A stretch of DNA of 64,000 nt from Thiomicrospira sp. XS5. Its GTDB lineage: Bacteria > Pseudomonadota > Gammaproteobacteria > Thiomicrospirales > Thiomicrospiraceae. This document shows, in pieces, positions 15,454 through 23,218 of this stretch. Under the pieces are notes generated by a model that was not told the DNA's origin, ran no database searches, and saw only the letters and a list, made by a program, of their open reading frames with translations. The DNA lies in NCBI RefSeq assembly GCF_001507555.1, contig NZ_LQBO01000001.1, forward strand, positions 124,001 to 188,000. The letters are read 5' to 3'. Numbering within the stretch: position 1 is the first letter of the stretch; the number at the start of each line of letters is the position of its first letter. Position numbers and translations under genes: made by a program.

Positions 15454-16263
15454 TTAGCTTTTCACCAAGTGTGACAAGTTCAGGCGCATCCGCGGGTCGA
15501 ACAATTTTTTCTGCGCCAGCCACAAGGCAATCAGCACGCCCGAAGCGGTGGACACCGTAATCAGAAACATAATCATGATTTGGTATTTGACGGCTTCCAT
15601 CGGGTCAATGCCGGCGAGAATTTGCCCCGTCATCATACCCGGCAAGGACACGATCCCGGCGGCGGCCAGCATATTGATGACCGGAATCATCGCAGTGTGC
15701 AGGCTTTGCTTTTTCAGGAACATCAGCGCTTCCTTGGCGGTGTAGCCCAAGGCCAGTTGGGCTTCGATTTGCGCTTTCTGTTTCACGGCGCTTTTGGTCA
15801 GGGTATCCAACCCAAGGCCGATGGCGGTCATGCTGTTGCCGAGAATCATCCCCAACAACGGAATCGCGTATTGCGCTTCGTACCAAGGTTGCGGCTGAAT
15901 CACCAACGTAAGCGAGAAAATCGTCAACACTAGAGCGGTCATCGACAGCGACAACAGTCCCACCACAAACGAGCCGGAGACCAAACCATTGGTTTGAAAA
16001 CGGTAGGTCTGACGCTTGAGAATTTCATACCCGGCGAACAACAACATCACCACGGACACCAGCGCCACCAGCAACCAACTGTCGGCATTGAACACCCAGC
16101 TTAACCAAACGCCCATAAACAGCAGTTGCACCACCATCCGCGCGGACGCCACCCAAAGCTGGCGCGTTTGCTGGAAGCCGTTCAGCAACAGCAATAGGCC
16201 AAGCAGCAGAATCATCACCGATAAACCGGCTAAATCATAATAACTCAGGGAAATCATTGTCAT
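15454..16263 (-). CDS. fetB: FetB-family ABC permease (metal export, UPF0014)
   Basis: The roughly 269-residue membrane protein has seven or so transmembrane segments and belongs to the FetB/YbbM family. FetB pairs with the ATPase FetA to export iron and protect against oxidative stress. The conserved cytoplasmic stretch KQKAQIEAQLALGYTAKEAL, followed by AMIPVINMLAAAGIVSLPGMMTGQILAG, is diagnostic. No fetA neighbour is visible, so the ATPase is elsewhere or the protein works alone. The start is uncertain: ATGs at 16263 and 16257 are both possible, and the frame is open to a TTG at 16278 with no clear ribosome site for any of them. Confidence 0.85.
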   Translation of the reverse strand: MTMISLSYYDLAGLSVMILLLGLLLLLNGFQQTRQLWVASARMVVQLLFMGVWLSWVFNADSWLLVALVSVVMLLFAGYEILKRQTYRFQTNGLVSGSFVVGLLSLSMTALVLTIFSLTLVIQPQPWYEAQYAIPLLGMILGNSMTAIGLGLDTLTKSAVKQKAQIEAQLALGYTAKEALMFLKKQSLHTAMIPVINMLAAAGIVSLPGMMTGQILAGIDPMEAVKYQIMIMFLITVSTASGVLIALWLAQKKLFDPRMRLNLSHLVKS

Positions 16264-16374
16264 ATTTTTGTTACACAACCGTCATTTGAAACTCACGCAT
16301 TTGTCACCTTGGCGTCAACTGGACAACTCAAAATAAGTCAGTTAAGAGACGAGTAGAACCACAGTCGAGCCACC

Positions 16375-16386
16375 ATGCACGTGCAT
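16375..16386. promoter_or_regulatory. 12-bp perfect palindrome upstream of the acyltransferase gene
   Basis: ATGCACGTGCAT lies 59 nt upstream of the olsF-like start codon in the divergent region with fetB, a plausible operator position. No regulator is known for it. Confidence 0.35.
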
Positions 16387-16444
16387 ACGCATCCTACGTG
16401 CCTTCTGGGCGATCAAGAAGAGACTTATAAAGAAAGACAACATT

Positions 16445-18175
16445 ATGCTGAATATCGAACAAACCATTCTCGAAAAATACCCCGATTTCAATCAGAAGCC
16501 GGGCGGCAAACAGCTGATTAAATTTCTGAAAAAGCTCACCTACGAAAATGAAATCAACCAGTTCATCGTAGAAAACAAACACCTGCGCGGTTTTGCCTTC
16601 CTGGACAAAAGCCTGGAACATTATAACTTCACTTATCAGGTCAACAACCGTTCTTTTAACAATGTGCCGGCCGAAGGGCGCGTGGTCATCGTCGCCAACC
16701 ACCCGATCGGCTCGCTGGACGGTTTGGCACTGCTGAAATTCATCCGCAGCATTCGCCCGGACGTGCGCATCGTCGCCAATGAAATGCTTGCCAATGTCGA
16801 ACCCTTTCAATCGTTGTTTTTAACGGTGGATAACATGGGCGAAAAGGCCAATCACAAAGCCTTGTTCAAAGCCATGATCGAGGCGCTGGAAAACGAAGAG
16901 GCGGTGATTATTTTCCCGGCAGGCGAAGTCTCGCGCATTCGCCCCAGCGGCGTACGCGACGGCAAGTGGAAAAACGGTTTCCTCAAATTGGCGAAAAAGA
17001 CTCAATCGCCGATTTTGCCGATTTACATCGACGCCCGTAACTCCGCTTTGTTTTATGGTTTGTCCACCCTGTACAAACCGCTGGGCACGCTGATGCTAGT
17101 CAAGGAAATGTTCAATAAGAACGACCAACAGATTGCCTTTCATGTCGGGCCGATGATTCCGTGGAAATCGGTGGCGAAATGCGACTGGCCGCTGACGAAA
17201 ATCGCCAAGCTGCTCCGCAAACACATTTACCGCTTAAACCATCCCGGAAAAGCGATTGCCAAACTGCCGTTCGAAACCGAAAGCACCATCGCCCACCCGG
17301 TGAACCGCAAGGCCTTGAAAAAGGATTTGAAAAACGGCGAGCTACTGGGCCAGACGGTGGACGGCAAGAAAATCTTTCTGTTCGATTACGATGCCGATTC
17401 GCCGGTGATGCGTGAAATCGGTCGCTTGCGCGAACTGACCTTCCGCACGGTGGAAGAAGGCACCGGCGATGCCTTCGATTTGGACAAATACGATGCCGAC
17501 TACCGCCACTTGGTCCTGTGGGACGAAGAGGATTTGGAAATTGTCGGTGCCTATCGCATCGGAGAATGCCAGAAAATCATCGAGAAAAACGGTATGGACG
17601 GGCTTTACACCAGCACCTTATTCGACCTGAAACCGGACATCGAACCTTACCTGCCCAATGCGCTGGAAATGGGCCGCAGTTTCGTGCAACCGCGTTACTG
17701 GGGCAAGCGCAGCCTGGATTATCTGTGGTACGGTATCGGCGCTTATGTGATGCGTCACCCGGAAACCAAATATTTCTTCGGCCCGGTGAGCTTGTCGGAT
17801 GCCTATCCATTACGCGCCAAAGAACTGATTGTCGCCTTCTTCCAAACCCAGATGGGCTCGCATCAGGATTTGGCCGTAGGGAAACGTCCTTTCGTGCCGT
17901 CGCCGGACATTCTAGAACTGGCGGAAAAAGAATTCAGCGGCGACTACAAAGAGAGTTACAAAAAGCTCAACAGCTTGCTGACCGAGTTCGGCGTCAAGGT
18001 GCCGACTTTGTTCAAACAATACGCGGAACTGTGCGAACCCGGCGGTTGCCGCTTTATCGACTTCAGTGTCGACCCGGATTTCAACGACTGCATCGACAGT
18101 TTGATTCTGGTGGAAATCGACAAAATCGTACCGAAAAAGCGAGAGCGTTATCTCACGCCGGTTAAAGCGAAATAG
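16445..18175 (+). CDS. olsF: OlsF-like bifunctional acyltransferase (ornithine/aminolipid synthesis)
   Basis: The 576-residue protein joins two acyltransferases. The N-terminal half (about 60-270) is a PlsC-type O-acyltransferase with NHPIGSLDG (His86 and Asp92) and FPAGEVSR. The C-terminal half (about 310-560) resembles OlsB-type GNAT N-acyltransferases, with GAYRIGE, ALEMGRSFVQPRYWG and FFGPVSLS. The same order is found in OlsF of Serratia, which makes ornithine lipid from ornithine and two acyl-ACPs. These phosphorus-free membrane lipids often accumulate under phosphate limitation. The gene stands alone with its own terminator. The amino-acid head group cannot be decided here. Confidence 0.82.
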   Translation: MLNIEQTILEKYPDFNQKPGGKQLIKFLKKLTYENEINQFIVENKHLRGFAFLDKSLEHYNFTYQVNNRSFNNVPAEGRVVIVANHPIGSLDGLALLKFIRSIRPDVRIVANEMLANVEPFQSLFLTVDNMGEKANHKALFKAMIEALENEEAVIIFPAGEVSRIRPSGVRDGKWKNGFLKLAKKTQSPILPIYIDARNSALFYGLSTLYKPLGTLMLVKEMFNKNDQQIAFHVGPMIPWKSVAKCDWPLTKIAKLLRKHIYRLNHPGKAIAKLPFETESTIAHPVNRKALKKDLKNGELLGQTVDGKKIFLFDYDADSPVMREIGRLRELTFRTVEEGTGDAFDLDKYDADYRHLVLWDEEDLEIVGAYRIGECQKIIEKNGMDGLYTSTLFDLKPDIEPYLPNALEMGRSFVQPRYWGKRSLDYLWYGIGAYVMRHPETKYFFGPVSLSDAYPLRAKELIVAFFQTQMGSHQDLAVGKRPFVPSPDILELAEKEFSGDYKESYKKLNSLLTEFGVKVPTLFKQYAELCEPGGCRFIDFSVDPDFNDCIDSLILVEIDKIVPKKRERYLTPVKAK

Positions 18176-18241
18176 GCTTTAACACCATGCCCTCCCAACC
18201 GAATAATAAAATATAACCGTTAAAGATCCTGTCTTGCCTTG

Positions 18242-18268
18242 AACTCACCTCACCGGTGAGTTTTTTTT
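18242..18268 (+). terminator. Intrinsic terminator of the olsF-like gene
   Basis: AACTCACC and GGTGAGTT form an 8-bp stem with a TCACC loop, followed by a run of eight T. Confidence 0.88.
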
Positions 18269-18273
18269 GCCCA

Positions 18274-18306
18274 TAAAAAAAGGGCCGGGGAAAATCCGCG
18301 GCCCTT
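18274..18306 (-). terminator. Intrinsic terminator of hsp20
   Basis: On the minus strand AAGGGCCG pairs with CGGCCCTT around about ten nt and is followed by at least six T. It lies about 70 nt after the hsp20 stop codon. Confidence 0.82.
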
Positions 18307-18373
18307 GTAATGACAGATAAGATCATTCAATGGTTGGTTTGAATTCGATTTTGACTGAAACCTGAATGGACGA

Positions 18374-18802
18374 TTATTTCACTTCCACCTTTTTGGTCTC
18401 GGCACTGCGTTCCTTTTTCGGCAGCACGACTTCCAGCACGCCGTCTTCCGAACTGGCGGAGACGTTTTCGGCATCCACATTATCCGGCAGGGCAAAGCTA
18501 CGCTCGAAATTGCCGTAACTGCTTTCCACGCGGTAATAGTCTTCGTCCTTGACCTCTTCCTTGGTTTTACGTTCACCGGAAATGGTCAGACGGTTTTCTT
18601 TGACCTCAACGTGGATATCACTTTTTTTCACACCGGGTAAATCCACTTCGATGTGATAAGCGTAATCCCCTTCTCGTGTATTGACGGTCGGTGAAAACCC
18701 GGCCACATTCGATTCCGTGGGTTTCGGCATCATTTTTTGCAGCCGGTTTTCCAAATCCCGCAATTCACGAAACGGTTCCAACGTTCTTAAAAACATACTC
18801 AT
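18374..18802 (-). CDS. Small heat-shock protein, Hsp20/alpha-crystallin family
   Basis: The 142-residue protein is an ATP-independent holdase that keeps unfolding proteins soluble for DnaK/ClpB. The alpha-crystallin domain spans about 45-135, with YAYHIEVDLPGVKKSDIHVEV, RLTISGERK, and the closing GVLEVVLPKKE (the GxLxxxLPK pattern). The short N-terminus and Lys/Glu-rich tail are those of the HspA/Hsp18 class found in many free-living bacteria rather than of IbpA. A strong AAGGAGG site precedes the ATG, and an excellent sigma-32 promoter lies 50-80 nt upstream. Confidence 0.93.
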   Translation of the reverse strand: MSMFLRTLEPFRELRDLENRLQKMMPKPTESNVAGFSPTVNTREGDYAYHIEVDLPGVKKSDIHVEVKENRLTISGERKTKEEVKDEDYYRVESSYGNFERSFALPDNVDAENVSASSEDGVLEVVLPKKERSAETKKVEVK

Positions 18803-18851
18803 CGCACAACCCTCCTTTCAAAGAGAACAATACAACTTTCATTCAACGGTT

Positions 18852-18879
18852 ATATGGGGCTAAGAAATTGTTATTCAAG
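18852..18879 (-). promoter_or_regulatory. Sigma-32 (RpoH) promoter of hsp20
   Basis: Read on the minus strand, CTTGAAT (18873-18879) and CCCCATAT (18852-18859) are 13 nt apart, matching the RpoH consensus except for one base of the -35. Confidence 0.88.
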
Positions 18880-18984
18880 TCTTTTCAATAAAAAAACCGT
18901 ACCGCTGAAATATGACAAAATGCCGGACGCACGTCAATACCTTTTAAGCCTTTTTACTTAATACACATCAAGTTTTCAAAACAA

Positions 18985-18994
18985 CCAGGCCTGG
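18985..18994. repeat. CCAGGCCTGG copy between divergent genes
   Basis: The flanks AAAACAA and CCGGTTTT give the usual A-rich/T-rich frame. It lies upstream of both hsp20 and the binding-protein gene. Confidence 0.95.
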
Positions 18995-19236
18995 CCGGTT
19001 TTACGCTACCGCTCGCATTAAATTGACTACGGCAATATACAATGAAGCCCAGGCACTGATCACGGTGTTTAAAGGTCAATGGGTGGTGCACCGTTAATCA
19101 AGTGAAAACGCGAATACTTTTTATTCTGAAAGGCGCTCGCAACGCCCTGTTTTATCAGCGTTTTAAGCGGATATTTCTTAAAAAACCTTACCGGCTGTGG
19201 TAGAGTTAAGGTAACTTTTTATTATGGTCAATAAAC

Positions 19237-20118
19237 ATGATAAATATAATAAAAGCCGTATTGCTAAGCGGTCTGATCGCACTCTCAGGTTGCGCCGAAA
19301 AACCCGATAAGACACTCAACATCATTGCCAATTCCTGGATCGGTTATTCGCCTTTATTCTATGCCAAGGAAAAAGGCTGGCTTGATGAACACGACATCCG
19401 TCTTTCCAGCGTGGTTTCGCTCGGTGAAAGCCTGCACATTTACCAGTCTGCCAAATACGATGTCTTCGCCGGCACGCAATACGAATACCAGACCGCCTAC
19501 CAAGATGACCCAACAGTGGTTCCGTTCTTACTGTTGGACCGTTCCAATGGCGGGGATATGATTATGGGGAATCGCTCACTGGACAGCATTCAAGCCGAAA
19601 GCAACCCCATCAATGTCTACCTGGAAATCAACAGCATCAATTACCCGGTTTTCAACGATTTTATCCGCCAACACCAGTTGGAAAACAAACACTTCAATTA
19701 CATCAACAGCGACCAGCTCAAACTGCAATCCGATGCCATCAATGGCACCGAACCCACTTTGGTCGTCACCTACACCCCATACAACCATGAACTGGAAGAT
19801 CAAGGTTTTCAAGCCTTGGCCTCCACAGCGGACAGCTTAAATCTGCTGGTGTTGGACGGGCTGTTTACCACCGAAAAACGTTACCAACAACACAAAGGCC
19901 AGCTGCTGTCCTTGAAAACACTGGTGAATCGAGCCATTCAAGCCCTGCATGATGATCCGCAGGAATATTACGACAAGGTCAAACCTTACCTGGTGAACAG
20001 CAGTTTCGAAGACTTCAAAACCAGCTTGAACACCATTGAATGGTTAAATGGCGGCATTTCACCTGCTTTGCAAAAACGCTTGGATGAAGCCAACTTTCCA
20101 ACGAGGGATCTGCTGTAA
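19237..20118 (+). CDS. Periplasmic-binding lipoprotein (NMT1/TauA-like) coupled to a GGDEF-EAL protein
   Basis: The 293-residue lipoprotein has the lipobox LSGC (Cys19). It has the fold signature of NMT1/THI5- or TauA/SsuA-type ABC binding proteins: NIIANSWIGYSPLFYAKEKGWL, followed by the GESLHIYQSAKYDVFAGTQYEY pocket region. No ABC permease or ATPase is near. Instead its TAA stop directly abuts the ATG of a membrane GGDEF-EAL protein with a periplasmic domain. It therefore probably acts as a ligand sensor that feeds c-di-GMP signalling rather than transport. The ligand is unknown. Confidence 0.8.
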   Translation: MINIIKAVLLSGLIALSGCAEKPDKTLNIIANSWIGYSPLFYAKEKGWLDEHDIRLSSVVSLGESLHIYQSAKYDVFAGTQYEYQTAYQDDPTVVPFLLLDRSNGGDMIMGNRSLDSIQAESNPINVYLEINSINYPVFNDFIRQHQLENKHFNYINSDQLKLQSDAINGTEPTLVVTYTPYNHELEDQGFQALASTADSLNLLVLDGLFTTEKRYQQHKGQLLSLKTLVNRAIQALHDDPQEYYDKVKPYLVNSSFEDFKTSLNTIEWLNGGISPALQKRLDEANFPTRDLL

Positions 20119-22119
20119 ATGATCTCGATCCGCCGTTTTTTCATCACCGCCATTGTGACACTCGTTTTGGTGTTTTACAGCGTATTCCTCTATTATTTTC
20201 TGGACGACCAGCAAAAGAAAACCGACCTGATACTGGAAAACATTCGCCATGATTTGTCGGAGACGGCTTACATCATTTCCACCGAAATGCCCCACCCGAG
20301 AGACCTACGCGAATTTAAATCGTTCCTACATCGCAAAGTCGCCAACAACCCATTGGTTTCAGCCATGGCCATCGCTTCCGGTAGCCAAATACTGCTGACC
20401 ACGGAAAACAACATCCGCACCACACCTTCGGAAGATCAGACCCAGGAAAAACTGAACGGCTTATCCACCCGTGAAATGCTGCGTTACGACATTTACGAAA
20501 CCGATATTCCTTACTTCATACAAAACCAGCCCGCCCATTTCAATTTGTACTTGTACGTTGATAAACCGTATTTAGAAAACTATTTCGCCGAAAACACCAC
20601 CAATTCACTGCTGTTTTTCGGGGTCATTCCGCTGCTGTTACTCGGGTTATTATGGGGACTGCTCAAACGCTTCGTCACCTCGCCGCTGGAGCTGTTACGT
20701 CAGTACGCTTATTACCAATCGGAAGTTCCGAAACGCTTCAAACTGCGCGAGCTGGAATACATCCGCGCTTCCATGGTACAAACCTTCACCCGCCTGGACG
20801 AAGAAAAAAGCGAACTCTACCGCCTGGCCCGAACCGACAACCTCTCCGGCCTCGCCAACCGAAATCACTTGAATGAGCGCCTGAACTGGCTAATTTCCGA
20901 ATTTTCCCGTTCCGGACAGGAGTTCGCCCTGTTGTTCATGGATCTGGATAACTTCAAAACCGTCAACGACACCCTTGGCCATGAGATCGGTGACAAACTG
21001 CTGCGCAACGTTTCCAGTCTCATCAAACAAGTGCTACGCGAATACGACATCATCGCCCGCGTCGGCGGCGACGAATTTATCATCGTCGTCAACCACCACG
21101 GCAACGAACATGAACTCGTCAATATCATTCAACGCGTCATCGAAAAAATCAGCGAAGTGCATTTGGTGGACAACCACCCGGTCAAAGTTTCCGCCAGTGT
21201 CGGGGTCGTGCTCTACCCAAAAGATGGCCAAACCATCACCGCGCTCATGAAAAACGCCGACATCGCCATGTACGACGCCAAAAACGCCGGCAAAAACCAG
21301 TTCAAATTCTTCACCGAATCCCTGCATCAGCAACTGGTGCATGAAATCGAGTTGGAAAACAACATGCAACGCGCATTGGACAACGACGAATTCGAGCTTT
21401 ACTACCAACCGAAAATTTCCGTCACCACCGGCAAAGTGACCGGTGCCGAAGCATTGGTTCGTTGGAACGACCCGCAAAGAGGGTTGGTGACACCCAACCA
21501 TTTCATTCCCGCCGCGGAAAAATCCGGTTTAATGGTGCCGCTCGGCGACTGGGTACTGGAAACGGCGGTTCATCAGCAAATCGATTGGAAAAAGCGTGGA
21601 TTGGGCGACTTTCAGGTGTCCGTCAACCTGTCGCCGGTGCAACTGATCAACAACAATTTTGAAGGAAAGCTGAACCGACTGATTCAGGAAAGCGGTATCA
21701 CGCCGAGCAAGCTTGATGTGGAAATGACCGAATCGCAGTTCATGGAAAACTCCGAGCAAAACCTCAGCCTGTTGCACGCCATCCAGCAAAAAGGCATTTC
21801 CATCTCGCTGGACGACTTCGGCACCGGTTATTCATCGCTGGCGTATTTGAAAAAATTCCCGATCAACACCCTGAAAATCGACAAAACCTTTATGGACGAT
21901 TACGACACCGAATCCGGTGCGATTTTCATCGAAACCATTATCAAAATTGCTCAAACATTGGACTTGGATGTGGTGGCCGAAGGCATCGAACATCCGGAAC
22001 AATTGGATTATCTGGTGAAGACGGGCTGCGAAACCTATCAAGGCTTCTTCTGTTCGCGGCCATTGCCGGCGAAGGAATTTGAAAAGTTTCTGACGATGGA
22101 AAAGGCTTGCTGTCACTGA
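20119..22119 (+). CDS. Membrane GGDEF-EAL protein (c-di-GMP synthase/phosphodiesterase)
   Basis: The 666-residue protein has a transmembrane segment at about 8-28, a periplasmic domain (about 30-165), a second segment near 170-190 and then cytoplasmic domains. The GGDEF domain has an intact GGDEF at 316-320 and an RxxD inhibitory site (REYD) exactly five residues before it, so it can probably make c-di-GMP and be product-inhibited. The EAL domain has an intact EAL at 444-446 and the loop-6 motif DDFGTGYSSL, so it is probably also an active phosphodiesterase. It begins on the base after the upstream binding-protein stop, which implies translational coupling. The periplasmic domain is the likely docking site for that protein. 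Confidence 0.92.
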   Translation: MISIRRFFITAIVTLVLVFYSVFLYYFLDDQQKKTDLILENIRHDLSETAYIISTEMPHPRDLREFKSFLHRKVANNPLVSAMAIASGSQILLTTENNIRTTPSEDQTQEKLNGLSTREMLRYDIYETDIPYFIQNQPAHFNLYLYVDKPYLENYFAENTTNSLLFFGVIPLLLLGLLWGLLKRFVTSPLELLRQYAYYQSEVPKRFKLRELEYIRASMVQTFTRLDEEKSELYRLARTDNLSGLANRNHLNERLNWLISEFSRSGQEFALLFMDLDNFKTVNDTLGHEIGDKLLRNVSSLIKQVLREYDIIARVGGDEFIIVVNHHGNEHELVNIIQRVIEKISEVHLVDNHPVKVSASVGVVLYPKDGQTITALMKNADIAMYDAKNAGKNQFKFFTESLHQQLVHEIELENNMQRALDNDEFELYYQPKISVTTGKVTGAEALVRWNDPQRGLVTPNHFIPAAEKSGLMVPLGDWVLETAVHQQIDWKKRGLGDFQVSVNLSPVQLINNNFEGKLNRLIQESGITPSKLDVEMTESQFMENSEQNLSLLHAIQQKGISISLDDFGTGYSSLAYLKKFPINTLKIDKTFMDDYDTESGAIFIETIIKIAQTLDLDVVAEGIEHPEQLDYLVKTGCETYQGFFCSRPLPAKEFEKFLTMEKACCH

Positions 22120-22134
22120 CCCGGCCGCTCATCC

Positions 22135-22160
22135 AAAAACGCCCAGGCCTGGCGGATTTG
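22135..22160. terminator. CCAGGCCTGG-based terminator between convergent genes
   Basis: The palindrome at 22143-22152 is flanked by AAAAACG on the left and CGGATTTGG on the right. It lies between the convergent GGDEF-EAL gene and sdhE. Confidence 0.65.
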
Positions 22161-22169
22161 GCTATTGAC

Positions 22170-22469
22170 TCAAGTCGATAAATAACGTGAACGAATTGCC
22201 TGAATCAACGGTTTGAACATGTCGGGCGTTGTGTCCGCCCCGTCCGAATCCGGTTGCACCAACCACTCAAACAACGTCTGGTCACTTTCCGCCAACAAGG
22301 TTTCCAAAATTTCCATTTCCGCGACTTGCGATGGAACTTCCGGGTTTAAATCCCGACAATACGCCGAGAGCAAATGCTCAACTTCGGCATTGCCGCGGCG
22401 GCAATTCAATTGCAATCGTTTCCATTGCAGTTGGCGCTGTTCGAGGCTATCCGACATCGTTTCTACCAT
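22170..22469 (-). CDS. sdhE: SdhE, FAD assembly factor of succinate dehydrogenase
   Basis: The 99-residue soluble protein helps attach FAD covalently to SdhA. The signature CRRGNAEVE (the RGxxE motif that contacts the flavoprotein) is present. I start at the ATG at 22469, 17 nt after sdhB, because the longer frame reads back into sdhB. It closes the sdhCDABE operon, and its position directly after sdhB supports the call. Confidence 0.9.
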   Translation of the reverse strand: MVETMSDSLEQRQLQWKRLQLNCRRGNAEVEHLLSAYCRDLNPEVPSQVAEMEILETLLAESDQTLFEWLVQPDSDGADTTPDMFKPLIQAIRSRYLST

Positions 22470-22485
22470 CGTTCCACCGTTCCCC

Positions 22486-23202
22486 TCAATCCAACTGCTT
22501 TTCAACCATCAGACTTTTCAACTCATTGATGGCCTGACTCGGGTTTAACCCTTTCGGGCAACTGGCGGTGCAATTCTGGATATTACGGCAGCGAAAGGTC
22601 TTAAACGGATCGTCCAAGGTTTCCAATCGTTCGCGCGTGGTGATGTCGCGGCTGTCCACCACAAAACGCCGCGCCGCCAACAAGGCGGCCGGGCCGTGAA
22701 ACTTATCCGGGTTCCACCAGAAAGACGGGCAACTGGTCGCACAACAACCGCACAGAATGCATTCGTAACTGCCATCAAGCTTTTCCCGCTCTTCGGGGCT
22801 TTGCAGAAATTCATGGTCCAAATCAACGTTTTGACCAGGCCTGGTCGCTTTCAGAAAAGGGTCCACCGCGCGGTAATGGTCGTAAAACAATTCCATGTCG
22901 ATAATCAAATCGCGAATCACCGGCAAGCCCGGTAACGGTTTCAACACCACCGGATCGCGTAGGCTGGACATTCGCGTAATGCAGCTCAAATGGTTCTCGC
23001 CGTTGACGTTCATGCCGTCCGAGCCGCACACGCCTTCCTTGCAGGAACTGCGAAACGCCAGTGTCGGATCCTGTTCGCGCAGTTTATCCAGCGCTTCCAG
23101 CAACATCATGTCGTCGCGAATCTCCGCATCCGGCAACTCATAATCCTGCATGTAAGGCTGCTCATCGACTTCCGGGTTGTAACGATAAATGGAAAACCGC
23201 AT
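22486..23202 (-). CDS. sdhB: Succinate dehydrogenase iron-sulfur subunit
   Basis: The 238-residue electron-transfer subunit carries three clusters. CKEGVCGSDGMNVNG (Cys54, Cys59) with a later Cys holds the 2Fe-2S cluster. CILCGCCATSCP holds the 4Fe-4S cluster, and CRNIQNCTASCPKGLNP holds the 3Fe-4S cluster. The length is that of E. coli SdhB. A CCAGGCCTGG copy at 22835-22844 encodes RPG. The gap to sdhA is only 16 nt. Confidence 0.97.
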   Translation of the reverse strand: MRFSIYRYNPEVDEQPYMQDYELPDAEIRDDMMLLEALDKLREQDPTLAFRSSCKEGVCGSDGMNVNGENHLSCITRMSSLRDPVVLKPLPGLPVIRDLIIDMELFYDHYRAVDPFLKATRPGQNVDLDHEFLQSPEEREKLDGSYECILCGCCATSCPSFWWNPDKFHGPAALLAARRFVVDSRDITTRERLETLDDPFKTFRCRNIQNCTASCPKGLNPSQAINELKSLMVEKQLD

Positions 23203-23218
23203 TGTTTTGTCCTTCTGT

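Larger units (their letters stand above)
18803..19236. other. 434-bp divergent intergenic region
   Basis: It holds the sigma-32 promoter of hsp20, a CCAGGCCTGG element at 18985-18994 and an open frame of 24 codons at 19023-19097 that I do not call a gene. I saw no recognised operator for the binding-protein/GGDEF-EAL pair. Confidence 0.6.

Noticed and set aside
19023..19097. Open frame of 24 codons from TTG, ending in GQWVVHR
   Set aside because: Too short, no ribosome site and no recognisable family; possibly chance or a remnant.
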